The position numbers and the translations under genes were made by a program. Positions 53,701-63,235 of a DNA stretch of 63,907 nt are shown here, piece by piece (the first letter of the stretch is position 1; the number at the start of each line of letters is the position of its first letter). The DNA is from Lachnospiraceae bacterium (GTDB taxonomy: Bacteria > Bacillota > Clostridia > Lachnospirales > Lachnospiraceae), in NCBI GenBank assembly GCA_009911035.1, contig QXWO01000032.1, positions 1-63,907 of the forward strand, read 5' to 3'. Under the pieces are notes generated by a model. That model was not told the DNA's origin. It ran no database searches and saw nothing but the letters and a program-made list of their open reading frames with translations.

Positions 53701-56416
53701 TGGCAGGGGCGTTACCTTTGCGACAGGCACCCCAATATCGAACAGTATGGTGGAGTTATATACCATTATGCGCTATTTACAGTATGACCTTTTACAGAAG
53801 CTGGGGCTGGGCCATTTTGACGCATGGGCGGCGGCGTTCGGTGAGACAGTCACAGGCATAGAACTTTCCCCGGAGGGGACGGGGTACAGGGCAAAGACAC
53901 GTTTCGCCCGGTTTTACAACCTGCCGGAACTGATGTCCATTTTTAAGGAATGTGCGGATATCCAGACTGCCGACCTTTTAAACCTGCCGGTGCCGGAGGC
54001 GGAATATGTCAACGAGGTGTTAAAGCCAAGCCCGGAGCAGCAGGAGATGGTAAAGGCGTTTGCAGAGAGGGCGGAAGCTGTCCGCGGGGGAGGCGTTGAC
54101 CCGGCGAAGGACAACATGCTGCGGATCACAAATGACGGAAGAAAATGCGCGCTGGACCAGCGGCTCTTAAATGACATGCTGCCGGACACGGAAGGGAGCA
54201 AGGTAAACCGCTGCGTGGAAAATACTTTTGAAGTATGGAAAAATACCATGCAGGAGAAATCCGCCCAGCTCATTTTCTGCGACCTTTCCGTGCCGAAAGC
54301 AGGCGTTTTCAATGTTTATGACGATGTTCGGGAGAAACTGGCAGTAATGGGAGTACCAAGGGAGCAGATCGCTTTTATCCATGAGGCCGCCACGGAAACA
54401 AAGAAAGCGGAACTGTTTGCAAAAGTCCGCTCCGGGCAGGTGCGTATCCTGTTGGGTTCCACGCCAAAGTTAGGGGCAGGGACCAACGTACAGGACAGGC
54501 TCATTGCATTGCACCATTTAGACTGCCCCTGGAAGCCCTCAGAGCTGGAACAGCAGGAAGGGCGCATCCTGCGGCAGGGGAACCGGAATAAAAAAGTGTG
54601 GATCTACCGGTATGTGACGGAATCAACATTCGACGGGTACATGTGGCAGATTTTGGAGAACAAGCAGAAATTCATCAGCCAGATCATGACCAGCAAATCC
54701 CCGGTGCGCTCCTGTGAGGACGTGGACGACACCGCACTTTCCTATGCGGAGATCAAGGCGCTTGCCACTGGGAATGTCTTCATAAAAGAGAAAATGGAGC
54801 TGGATATACAGGTAAGCAAGCTGAAGCTCTTAAAAGCGGATTATACCAGCCAGAAATACCGTCTGGAAGCGGATATCGCAAAGAATTACCCGGCGGAGAT
54901 TGCCGCATTGAAAGAGCGGACCGCCGCCCTTTTGGCGGATAAAGCCCTTGCCGCCCCTGTTTTGAAAAAAGGGGATGGGGAGGATCATTTTGTCATGGAG
55001 ATAGGCGGAAGGGCATATACGGACCGGAAAGAAGCCGGGGAGGCGCTCATAGATGCCTGCAGGAACTTTGGGAGGGTGGACGTGGAAAACACGGTGGGGA
55101 GCTTTCGTGGGTTTGCCCTGAATGTCTTTTATGACAGCTATGGGATGAAATATGTATTGAACATCAAAGGGAGCTGCAGCAACAGGATATCGGTTGGGAA
55201 AGATGCCTTGGGCAATATGCAGCGCATCAGCAATGCCCTTGCAAAGCTCCCGGAAGACCTGGAAGAGGCGCAGCAGAAGCTGGAAAATGTACAGCGCCAG
55301 CTTGCCATTGCGAAAGAGGAAGTGGAAAAGCCTTTTGTAAAGGAAGCGGAACTTCAGGAAAAATTAGAACGTCTGGCGGAACTGAATGCGCTGTTAAATA
55401 TGGACGAAAAAAGCCCTGCAGAGACAGCCGGGCTGGACGAAGAGGACTGGGAAGGCAATGATATTTCGGATAAGGAAATGGAAGAAATTGTGGTGGAGGA
55501 AGCTATGGAGGAGGAAACTGCAGGGGACAGCGTCAAAGAGGGGCCGGAGGCTTCTTCCATATGGGATGGGCCGGAATTCCCTAAGGAGCTTGCCTGCAGG
55601 ACGGAGAGAGGATATTTTGCCATACAGGATTCAGACGGGGGATATGACTATACCTTTTACGGAAAAGATTACAGGGTGGTGGACGGAGGCGAATATGAGC
55701 GCCCGCCCCAGGACATGCCCATAGAGTACGTTATGTGGGAACTTCTTGAAGCGGAAGGATACTGTGCGGACGAATGCGTCATGGAGGATTATGAGGAGCT
55801 TATGGAGAAGGCCCAGGCAGTGGGAAAGGCGGATATGGAACTGTTCCGGCCAGTATCAGATAACACAGGGCAGGAGGCGGCGCTGAATGGACAGAGCCGG
55901 GCGGAAATCGAGGAAACGGTTCTCTGTTATGCGCAGGCACAGATTGAAGATATGGGAATGGAAGGAGAAGTGGAGCTTCTTGCCGCAAGGGTATACGGGA
56001 GCCGCACAAGGGAAGGGCTGTACCGGGAAGACTCAGATATTGATGTGGTGATTTCCTACGTAGGGGATATCCGGGAGGATTCTTTTTTTGACATACTGAA
56101 TGGGGGAGGCTTAAAGATAGCCGGGCTTCCTGTTGATATGAACCCAGTTTCTTTGGATAAGACCGGGACGCTGGGGCAGTACCTTGAGGGTGCGGAGAGA
56201 TATCTGGACAGCAGGGAGGCAGAGATGAAAAATGCATGGGCTGCACCGGAACCTGTGGGCAGTATGGAAGCAGGGCAGGAAGGCAGACCGGCAGTGGAAT
56301 CCGGGGAGAGGAAATCAGTTCTGGCAGCCCTGAAAGAGAAGCAGGGAGGCTTGGAAAGGCGGGAAAATATGGCAGATCAATCAAAAGGACATAAAAGAAA
56401 GGGGCAGGAATTATGA
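53692..56416 (+). CDS. giant helicase protein, 3' part (split by IME2)
   Basis: Codons 2,011-2,918 of the interrupted protein. It holds the C-terminal helicase lobe (GVTFATGTPISNSM, LLGSTPKLGAGTNVQDR, QQEGRILRQGN), coiled coils, and near reconstructed residue 2,780 a nucleotidyltransferase-like motif (YGSRTREGLYREDSDIDVV). The first ATG in frame is 53747 but no RBS precedes it, so the fragment is probably not made on its own. Its stop overlaps the YodL gene start (ATGA). Confidence 0.85.
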
Positions 56417-57369
56417 CCGGGGAAAATCAATTTGCAGTCTACCAGATGAAACAGACACCGGAAACGAGGCAGATACGTTTCCGGCCTTATAAAACGCTGC
56501 TGGAGAAGGGAATACAGATCAGGCAGGAAGATTATGAGCAGGTATTTACAGGAACCCTTTATCCGCAGGATACCCCGGAGAGCGTCAGGGAGCGGCTTGG
56601 CAGGCAGCCGCCCCGCTCTTTTGCCGGGCATTCTGTCAGCGTCAGCGATGTGCTGGTGTTTAACCGTTCAGGGACGGTTATCTCTTATTATGTGGAAAAG
56701 GCCGGGTTTACTGTGATAGAGAATTTTATCAAAAATGAAAGCAGTTCATCAGGGCCAGCAGTTTCCATAGACACAACCAACTTCCAGATCGAAGGGAAAG
56801 CCGGGAGCTGGCTTGCCTTTGACAGCATCAGGCTGGAAGGGCAGGAGTTTTTTCTTATGGAGCATGAAACCTATGGGAAGGAGGCCGCATGGGTGGTGGT
56901 GGACGGAGCCGGGAAGCTGGCAGTGGATAATGTCAGGAACGGTTTTGACCAGGAGGTAAAAAAGAGACTGGAAGAGCGCCTCCACCCATCACAGGAGGAA
57001 GAGGCAGGACAGGAAGAAATCCGGCAACAGCCTGATCCGGCAGGGCAGGGGAAGACGCAGCCACAACAGGAAGAGGATAGCCCAGATAAGCCCCGGCTTG
57101 ATAACTGGCAGAAGTACATGGAGAATGGGGAGTATTTAAGAAGTGCAGAGGTTAGTGAAGAACAGAATTACAATATGATTGACGGAAGGAAAAACAACGG
57201 ATATAAGGCTCCGTCTGCCACAAACAGTATGCTGCCCGAAAAGAAGCCGAAGGGCAGGCAGTCGGTGCTGGCGAAGCTGCATAAAAAGCAGGCGGAGATT
57301 GCAAAGCGCAGCGGGAAAAAGGAACACCGGCAGGCGGCGGAGAATGATATGGGGCGGGAAGAAAAATAG
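56413..57369 (+). CDS. YodL/DUF4316-type ICE protein
   Basis: A 318-aa protein with an N-terminal YodL domain (FAVYQMKQTPETRQIRF, HSVSVSDVLVFNRSG), a second small domain (TTNFQIEGKAGSWLAFDSIR), then a disordered Gln/Glu-rich linker and a short conserved C-terminal motif (RQSVLAKLHKKQAEIAK). Similar RKSVLAALKEKQ occurs at the end of the giant helicase, hinting at a shared docking motif. Function unknown. Translationally coupled to the helicase gene by a 4-bp overlap, so IME2 may also reduce its expression. Confidence 0.8.
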   Translation: MTGENQFAVYQMKQTPETRQIRFRPYKTLLEKGIQIRQEDYEQVFTGTLYPQDTPESVRERLGRQPPRSFAGHSVSVSDVLVFNRSGTVISYYVEKAGFTVIENFIKNESSSSGPAVSIDTTNFQIEGKAGSWLAFDSIRLEGQEFFLMEHETYGKEAAWVVVDGAGKLAVDNVRNGFDQEVKKRLEERLHPSQEEEAGQEEIRQQPDPAGQGKTQPQQEEDSPDKPRLDNWQKYMENGEYLRSAEVSEEQNYNMIDGRKNNGYKAPSATNSMLPEKKPKGRQSVLAKLHKKQAEIAKRSGKKEHRQAAENDMGREEK

Positions 57370-57370
57370 A

Positions 57371-57420
57371 AAGCAGGGGAGTATCAGGCATGGGATGCCT
57401 GATGCCCTCCTGCTTCTTTT
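57371..57420 (+). terminator. strong terminator of the transfer operon
   Basis: AGCAGG...CCTGCT outer stem and ATCAGGCAT/ATGCCTGAT inner stem around GGG, followed by TCTTTT. Confidence 0.8.
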
Positions 57421-57598
57421 AATGTGGCCACATTTGCTAATATTGTCATAGATGATAATGCTATTTTATATTATTTTTGACCCGGATATATAGCAGGCCT
57501 AAGCCCCTGACTTTCAAAAAGATATATTTTGAATGACTATCATAATAAATACGCAATATTTAGCAGAGTTGTTGTATAATTGGATGGGAGGGAAAGAA

Positions 57599-58669
57599 AT
57601 GGAAAATGAAAAAAATAACCGGCCTTTTTTGGAAAAGTTCATGCTGCCGCCAGATGATTATGAAATATTCAAATTTGGCGGAGGCTCCTTAAAAGATGAA
57701 GAACGTGGGATTAAAACCATGTTAAAATACTTTTCTTCTTATTTTACGGAAGAACAGTTAAAAGAGAATATGGCACAGCATAATTTGCAGACAATGTTTG
57801 ATATTGTTAAGAGGTATTTTGCAAAGGAATATGGCTATACCGGGACAGGGATTGAATTGAGCAATCTTTACCAGAACACGATCAACAGCTATATTTATAA
57901 TGACAAGGTAAACCCGGCATTTATACATATTGATGAACTGTTTGAATCAACAGTTATGGGATTTCTGCTGGCAATGTTTAAATGGTCTAAGGATTTTGAA
58001 AATCTGGAGACATATGGAGAATGCTTTAAATATGTATTGTTCCTGATGAATGATGTGTGCATATTTGGGGAAATGCAGGGCATGGATGCGAATTATGCGT
58101 TAATGGATACAGTAAAAGGAGATATCCAGATACTTCAGCTTGCTGAGGACTGTTATTGGACAATTGTGGCATTCAGCCTGGCCCATGAGATTGCACATGC
58201 CTATCTGGCAAGTGTTGGAAAGAAATATACGGAAAAACATCCTGAAAAGGAAGAGTATGATGCCGACATGATAGCTTACCATATTGTGTTAAAGATCATC
58301 ATGGAAGAAAAGGGTGCGGATGTGGTTCTTGAAGAATATACTTATCTTGCACCGATGATCTATATGGATTTTTTTGACCTGTATTATTATACAGACAGGG
58401 TATTGTATAAAACAGTTTTCCATGACTGGCAGCACCCGTCACCAGTCAGGCGTAAGAACAGGCTGTTTGCAATTGCTGATAAAGATGAGTATGATTTTAA
58501 TACTGTGGACGGGAACCATTTATACAGCGGCTTCCTGGATGTATATGACGAATTTAAAGACCAGCTTCTCTTGAAAATGGAAAGAAGAAAACTGGATAAG
58601 ATTGTGTGGACAGAAAGAAGAGAACTTAGGAGGAATGACAATGACCAGGAAGGAAGCAATGGAATATAA
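57599..58669 (+). CDS. putative zinc metallopeptidase
   Basis: A 356-aa protein with a gluzincin-like site HEIAHAYLAS (about residues 199-208) and a downstream acidic EEYDADMIAYHI segment that could give the third ligand. Not clearly ImmA/IrrE; the family is not recognised. GGGAGGG precedes ATG 57599; TATAAT at 57575-57580 is close upstream. First gene of a three-gene overlapping operon between the transfer module and the mobilization genes. Confidence 0.65.
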   Translation: MENEKNNRPFLEKFMLPPDDYEIFKFGGGSLKDEERGIKTMLKYFSSYFTEEQLKENMAQHNLQTMFDIVKRYFAKEYGYTGTGIELSNLYQNTINSYIYNDKVNPAFIHIDELFESTVMGFLLAMFKWSKDFENLETYGECFKYVLFLMNDVCIFGEMQGMDANYALMDTVKGDIQILQLAEDCYWTIVAFSLAHEIAHAYLASVGKKYTEKHPEKEEYDADMIAYHIVLKIIMEEKGADVVLEEYTYLAPMIYMDFFDLYYYTDRVLYKTVFHDWQHPSPVRRKNRLFAIADKDEYDFNTVDGNHLYSGFLDVYDEFKDQLLLKMERRKLDKIVWTERRELRRNDNDQEGSNGI

Positions 58670-59210
58670 TGACAGCCTGAAAAGGGAATTAGGGCAGGCA
58701 GCATTACGGTACGGATTGGATGAGCTGGCCGGGGCTTATATGGTGGACAATTATATTACTGTGTTACCGGAAGATGCAAGGAAAGGTATGATATTTTTGG
58801 GCAAAGATCCTGCATCTTATAAGGCGGGTAATGTAAAAATTGATTTTAAGAAAGCAATCATAGCCGGGTTTGAGCTTGCAGCATCCGTCAGCAGGCCAGA
58901 GAGCATTTTTAATTATATCCAGCTGGTTATCGTTTCGGCTTTTTTCATTGAAAAAGCAATAAAGCAGGAACTGGGTAAGCTGGAGGCTTATGTTGTCTAT
59001 CTCCTTCATAAAAAGGGCGCATATGATACGGGAATCGAAGAAGAGCGGTTTATCAGTGAGCTGCAGGAATGGTATCATCAGAAAGAAGGAAAGGCTGTCG
59101 GAAGGGGCGAGATTGTAGGAGCAATTAATAACCTGTATGGGATAAAGGCGGCAGATTTTAATAATGGGTATATTTATTTGAAAGAGCATGTATGGGGAAC
59201 GGTGGAATGA
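58641..59210 (+). CDS. hypothetical protein of the metallopeptidase operon
   Basis: A 189-aa mainly helical protein with no recognised motif; one hydrophobic stretch (FNYIQLVIVSAFFIEKAI) lies near residue 90. TTAGGAGG at 58626-58632 supports ATG 58641. It overlaps the metallopeptidase by 29 bp and the next gene by 4 bp. Confidence 0.65.
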   Translation: MTRKEAMEYNDSLKRELGQAALRYGLDELAGAYMVDNYITVLPEDARKGMIFLGKDPASYKAGNVKIDFKKAIIAGFELAASVSRPESIFNYIQLVIVSAFFIEKAIKQELGKLEAYVVYLLHKKGAYDTGIEEERFISELQEWYHQKEGKAVGRGEIVGAINNLYGIKAADFNNGYIYLKEHVWGTVE

Positions 59211-59644
59211 AAAAGGGAAAAGGAAAAGCAGCCAAGAAAGCCATGAAGTTTGCGGAACGCAAGCCGAAAGCGGAGAAGTGGGTAGCAGCATATGACGGTA
59301 CGCTTTATGGCGGGGATATCATAAAAGCATATAGAAAGAAATTTGCAGTAGACCGCATGAAAGCTGTTGAGGAATTGCAGTTATTAGGCGTGCCTTTGAC
59401 AAAAGAGCAGATTGACAGGGAAAAGGCAGCGGTAAAGGCATATCAGGAATTGCAGAGGGCGAAAAAAGCAAAACGAAAAAGAACCCGCGAACAGGGTAGA
59501 ATACAGAAGGGTGATCTGCTGTTTTTTGAAGATCAGGATGATATTTTTTATTATATCGCCGGTTATACTTCTGGCGGTGCGCCTTATGGCATAACCTGGG
59601 AGGAAATGGGACTGAAGCCTGATATGGAAAACTTTGATGGTTAA
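59207..59644 (+). CDS. basic hypothetical protein of the metallopeptidase operon
   Basis: A 145-aa protein with a lysine-rich N terminus (KKGKGKAAKKAMKF) and a further basic stretch (RAKKAKRKRTREQG), suggesting nucleic-acid binding. The start is coupled to the previous stop by ATGA. Function unknown. Confidence 0.6.
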   Translation: MKKGKGKAAKKAMKFAERKPKAEKWVAAYDGTLYGGDIIKAYRKKFAVDRMKAVEELQLLGVPLTKEQIDREKAAVKAYQELQRAKKAKRKRTREQGRIQKGDLLFFEDQDDIFYYIAGYTSGGAPYGITWEEMGLKPDMENFDG

Positions 59645-59725
59645 GGATAAAGAAATGGATATTGGCGGAGAGATAGCGGACCAGCGGGTTTGTCAAGTTA
59701 AATGTGTAAGTTTTTTTGATTTTTT

Positions 59726-59756
59726 ATCAGCGGTTGCCTTCAACCGCTGATTTCTT
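59726..59756. terminator. bidirectional hairpin inside the IS left end
   Basis: ATCAGCGGTTG (59726-59736) pairs with CAACCGCTGAT (59741-59751), with T-rich sequence on both sides. It can insulate the IS from flanking transcription. Confidence 0.65.
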
Positions 59757-59812
59757 TTTCAAAATATCATCTACTGCTAAAAATATATCTGTAAGAAACA
59801 ATACCGTTGTCA

Positions 59813-60022
59813 AGAGAACCGTGGAATAATGGGCAGGGTCCCGTTATGCCGCGAAAGTCTCTTGATATAAGGGCCTCAGAACATCCTCGTCCCATGGAAA
59901 AGGGCCTCCCCTTTTCCCACCTCCGGCATGGACGGGTCTGGGCAGCGCCCAGTTACTGGGTCAAGGGACTGCTCCCTTGCGGGTTCTTAGGGCAGCGCCC
60001 TGGGCCGCCGGAGGCATCTTGC
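59813..60022. other. structured non-coding segment within the IS
   Basis: Contains TCAAGAGA...TCTCTTGA pairing (about 59813-59865), then consecutive hairpins TGGGCAGCGCCCA, AAGGGACTGCTCCCTT and AGGGCAGCGCCCT (about 59940-60002). No gene-like frame. Such a length of structured DNA is unusual for an IS256 element. Confidence 0.4.
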
Positions 60023-60031
60023 CAGCCTGTC

Positions 60032-60178
60032 TTATACACTTGTGAGCATGTCCTCTATATCATCTATTGCGGATGTGAATTCTGCCCGTAATTCCTGTAT
60101 CTGTGTCAGTACATCTTCCAGAAGATCATGCAGTTCTTCGCTTTTAATATTATGATCATAGTTTGAATTCTTTTTCAT
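60032..60178 (-). CDS. 48-aa accessory protein of the IS256-family element
   Basis: A short minus-strand gene directly after the transposase: acidic, helical (SEELHDLLEDVLTQIQEL, then AIDDIEDMLTSV), likely a coiled coil. AGGAGG lies at the right distance upstream, overlapping the transposase stop codon, so it should be translated from the transposase mRNA. Not a known IS256 component to me; it may regulate transposition. Confidence 0.6.
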   Translation of the reverse strand: MKKNSNYDHNIKSEELHDLLEDVLTQIQELRAEFTSAIDDIEDMLTSV

Positions 60179-60190
60179 TCTCTGTTCCTC

Positions 60191-61450
60191 CTATAGATCC
60201 TCATACTTTAGAATACGTGCCTGCATCTTATCGTCCATAGACAGCTGGTTGCGTACCATAGCCCAGTTGGACACCGGGCGGCCTTTCCATTTTTTATACA
60301 ATTCTGTGATCCGCAGATACAGCGCTTTCCTGACTGCGTCCTCACTGGGAAAAGAACCCTTCTTTGTTACTTTACGGAAGCTGGAATTGACTGCCTCTAT
60401 GCTGTTTGTTGTATACATTACCTTCCGCACCCCACTTCCGTAGTTAAACAGCTGTTCCACATGCTGCCAGTTGCGTACCCACACGTCTATCGCTCCCGGA
60501 TACTGGCTCCATGTCTGCTTGAACCGCTCAAACTCCGCCTCCGCCGCTTTCAGGCTGGAAGCTCCGTACACTTTCTTCAACTGGGCCGTGAATGCTTTAT
60601 AGTCTTTGGAGGGTATGTACCGGATGGAATTCCGGATCAGATGTACGATACAACGCTGGACTACGACATCTTTAAAGATGGACTTTGCCCCTTCCTCAAG
60701 ACCTGATACGCCATCCATGCTGATAAACAGTACATCCTCCACACCCCGTGCTTTGATCTCATCAAATATCTGCATCCAGTGATGTTTCCCTTCCGTATCT
60801 CCGATCCACAATCCAAGGATATCCTTGATCCCATTTACATCATATCCCAGGATGACATAAACGGCCAGGTTCTTTGTCTCCATTTCCTTACGGACTGACA
60901 CATACAGACAGTCTACAAACAGGAAGGTATAAAACTTCTTGAGCGGACGGCTCTGCCACTCCTCAGCTGTCTCTATCACCCGGTCCGTGATCGCGGAGAC
61001 CGTCTCGTGGGATATCTCAAATCCATAGATGTCTTCCACTGTTTCGGCGATATCACGCTGGCTCATCCCTCTTGCATACATGGCAAGGACTTTGTCCTCG
61101 ATCCCGCTCACGTCTGTTGTGCGTTTGGGGACAGCCTGTGGTTCAAAGGATGCATCCCTGTCACGGGGAACCTCCACCGGAATATCACCATAAGTGGATT
61201 TCAGGGTCTTACTGCTGTATCCGTTTCGGCGGTTTTCTGTGCTCTTAGGGCCGTGGTCGTTGGACTCATAGCCCAGGTGGGAATCCATCTCACCCTGAAG
61301 CATTGCCTCAAACATCGGGCCGAAGATATCCTTGATCGCATCCTGCATGTCTTCTACATTTTTACAATCGTACTGTTCCAGGATCGCTTTTGCGATCGCG
61401 ACTGTCCTGGGGTCTCTTTTGGGTTTTCTTGCCATAAGTGCTGTACTCAT
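60191..61450 (-). CDS. IS256-family transposase
   Basis: A 419-aa Mutator-type DDE transposase: EMDSHLGYESND region, RNGYSSKTLKS, first catalytic Asp in FLFVDCLYVSVR, second in ISMDGVSGLEEG with the CIVHLIRNS helix, Glu in TTNSIEAVNSSFRK. Full length for the family and without visible lesions. On the opposite strand to the ICE transfer genes. Confidence 0.93.
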   Translation of the reverse strand: MSTALMARKPKRDPRTVAIAKAILEQYDCKNVEDMQDAIKDIFGPMFEAMLQGEMDSHLGYESNDHGPKSTENRRNGYSSKTLKSTYGDIPVEVPRDRDASFEPQAVPKRTTDVSGIEDKVLAMYARGMSQRDIAETVEDIYGFEISHETVSAITDRVIETAEEWQSRPLKKFYTFLFVDCLYVSVRKEMETKNLAVYVILGYDVNGIKDILGLWIGDTEGKHHWMQIFDEIKARGVEDVLFISMDGVSGLEEGAKSIFKDVVVQRCIVHLIRNSIRYIPSKDYKAFTAQLKKVYGASSLKAAEAEFERFKQTWSQYPGAIDVWVRNWQHVEQLFNYGSGVRKVMYTTNSIEAVNSSFRKVTKKGSFPSEDAVRKALYLRITELYKKWKGRPVSNWAMVRNQLSMDDKMQARILKYEDL

Positions 61451-61564
61451 AATCCTTTCATTCCTTTCGTTTTAGAATACCGCACCTTACATAAAAAATA
61501 AAGTGCGTAAGTTTTTGTTACCGGTAACTTACACACTTCATTTTACACTCTCGGACCAGCAAAA

Positions 61565-63235
61565 TTACATTCCCCTTTCCCCGCGTTCATGTTTATGTAC
61601 TGGTCTGCTATTTACCTGCCCCAGCGCAGCGTGAATATTGGCACAGACAGTATCCAATTCTTTTTGGTAATCACGGTAATAATCATATTTTTCCTGTGCT
61701 TCTTTTTTCTGTACCAGCAGTTTTTCTTTCTCATCTTTCAGTGTCTGCAGGCTGGGAAGCCCTCCGGCGCTGGATTTTTCTTTCAGGAATTTTTCGGCGG
61801 CTTCATAAAGGGAAAGCTCTGCAGAGTGTGCCTGCCGGAAATTTTCTTTGTTCCCTGCCTTGCGGAACCGTGCGTAAGTGCGCCTGTAAACAAGGTACTG
61901 TCCGGTATAATGGATCTGCTCGTTGACCTGCCGGAGCCTGCCCTCCACTGCTTTCAGCTCTTTTCTTGACGAAGAGGCAAGCTCTTTTACTTCCGAAAAC
62001 TTCTTTTCCACATCTTCAACCGTATCATAGCCATGCTCCTGTATATAGGCAAGTGTCTTTGCCATGGCCTGTAAATTTGTGAGTTTGACCTTCCCTGCGT
62101 ATGCCCTGCTCTGCTGGGCTTTGAGGCAGTGTTGCAGGTCTGTTACCAGACGCAGCCCGGATTTCTCAAAGGGGGCAGCAGGTGTATCTGCACTGGCAGT
62201 AGATTCCTGCTGGTGTGCAGAATGTTCCCTGTTCCGGATATTTTCTTTTGGTACGGTTTCCTTTTGTTCTGTATTTTTACTTTTGGCAGTTTCAAAATAG
62301 TGGTGGTTTTCAATCACTCCTATAAGATAATCTTTTTCATAATGTGTCCCAAGGCTTCTTCCGGTAACCGGCTTTTCACGGTCGGGGTGGAGATAGCTGA
62401 ACCTGCCCCGGCTGATCTTGAAGGTGACGTTGAATTTCTCAAAAAGTATTTTTTCAAACTCCTTCAGGTCATGGGCGGAGGCGGCAGCTTCCTCAATCGA
62501 GGCACGCAGATATTCCTTCTGTGTCTGGAATACGGTGGTGCGGGGCGTGATGCCTTCTGAAATCATCTGCCGGTTGCGTTCCTCTAATTTTTTCTGGCCG
62601 CTCCGTTTTGCATGGTATTCCTGTTCGGTTACTTTCCGTTCTGCTTTGGTAAGCAAATCTACCTGATGCAGATTCTCCCGGAGGCATAAATCCATAAGCG
62701 ACTGCTTTAAATAAACCAGATAGTTATTGGTCAGGTGGTGTTTGTTTCCGGCGCGGGAATCGCAGGCACGCTCCATAAACTCCTGTTGCTCCACGTCATT
62801 TTTCCGCAGGCTGTTGATGACGATATGCACATGGATGTTGCCACTTCCGTTATGCCCGTCCATATGGGTGCAGACAAGGGCCTGATGACCGGGGAAATTT
62901 TTTTTGCAGTATTCCAGCCCAAGACGCTGTGCCATTTCCCCGGTCAGCCCGCTTTCCTCACGGTCCTTTGGGTCGAAGCTGATGATGTAATGGTGGGATT
63001 TGATCTCATTATATTTTTGGTTTTTGTGGAAGCAGGCATTCAGTTCTTTGCATTCCATATCGAAACTGAACGGGTCGCATTCTACACCGTCAAGATAATA
63101 TTCTTCCCGGAGCTGCATCTTCCCGTTTTCATCAAGGATTGGCTTTCCGGTGTATTCATCATGCCGGAAAATGAGATACCGCTGTGTTTCTCCATAATCT
63201 GCATTTTTACTTGCTATGTGTTTCAGTATCGCCAT
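61565..63235 (-). CDS. ICE relaxase/mobilization nuclease
   Basis: A 556-aa relaxase (PF03432-like): N-terminal segment YGETQRYLIFRHDEYTGKP, SHHYIISFDPKD and the HUH site HMDGHNGSGNIHVHIVINS near residues 125-142, then helical coiled-coil regions. This is the conjugative relaxase of Tn1549-like ICEs. The IS256 insertion lies 5 bp beyond its stop, so the gene is intact. It overlaps mobC by 29 bp. Confidence 0.9.
   Translation of the reverse strand: MAILKHIASKNADYGETQRYLIFRHDEYTGKPILDENGKMQLREEYYLDGVECDPFSFDMECKELNACFHKNQKYNEIKSHHYIISFDPKDREESGLTGEMAQRLGLEYCKKNFPGHQALVCTHMDGHNGSGNIHVHIVINSLRKNDVEQQEFMERACDSRAGNKHHLTNNYLVYLKQSLMDLCLRENLHQVDLLTKAERKVTEQEYHAKRSGQKKLEERNRQMISEGITPRTTVFQTQKEYLRASIEEAAASAHDLKEFEKILFEKFNVTFKISRGRFSYLHPDREKPVTGRSLGTHYEKDYLIGVIENHHYFETAKSKNTEQKETVPKENIRNREHSAHQQESTASADTPAAPFEKSGLRLVTDLQHCLKAQQSRAYAGKVKLTNLQAMAKTLAYIQEHGYDTVEDVEKKFSEVKELASSSRKELKAVEGRLRQVNEQIHYTGQYLVYRRTYARFRKAGNKENFRQAHSAELSLYEAAEKFLKEKSSAGGLPSLQTLKDEKEKLLVQKKEAQEKYDYYRDYQKELDTVCANIHAALGQVNSRPVHKHERGERGM

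Larger units (their letters stand above)
59686..61551 (-). mobile_element. IS256-family insertion sequence with 9-bp target duplication
   Basis: CGGACCAGC flanks the element at 59677-59685 and 61552-61560, a 9-bp duplication fitting IS256 elements. Imperfect terminal repeats share GTGTAAGTT with 17 of 21 matches (59692-59712 and 61526-61546 inverted). It has an intact transposase and, unusually, about 500 bp beyond its stop that holds a small ORF and a structured region. Confidence 0.85.

Noticed and set aside
53747-56416. 3' helicase fragment as an independent gene starting at ATG 53747
   Set aside because: No RBS precedes this ATG, and the sequence upstream to the GA core is in-frame helicase; it is the second half of one gene.
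59807-60091. 94-codon plus-strand frame inside the IS
   Set aside because: Crosses the hairpin run and the small minus-strand gene; no RBS; composition not protein-like.
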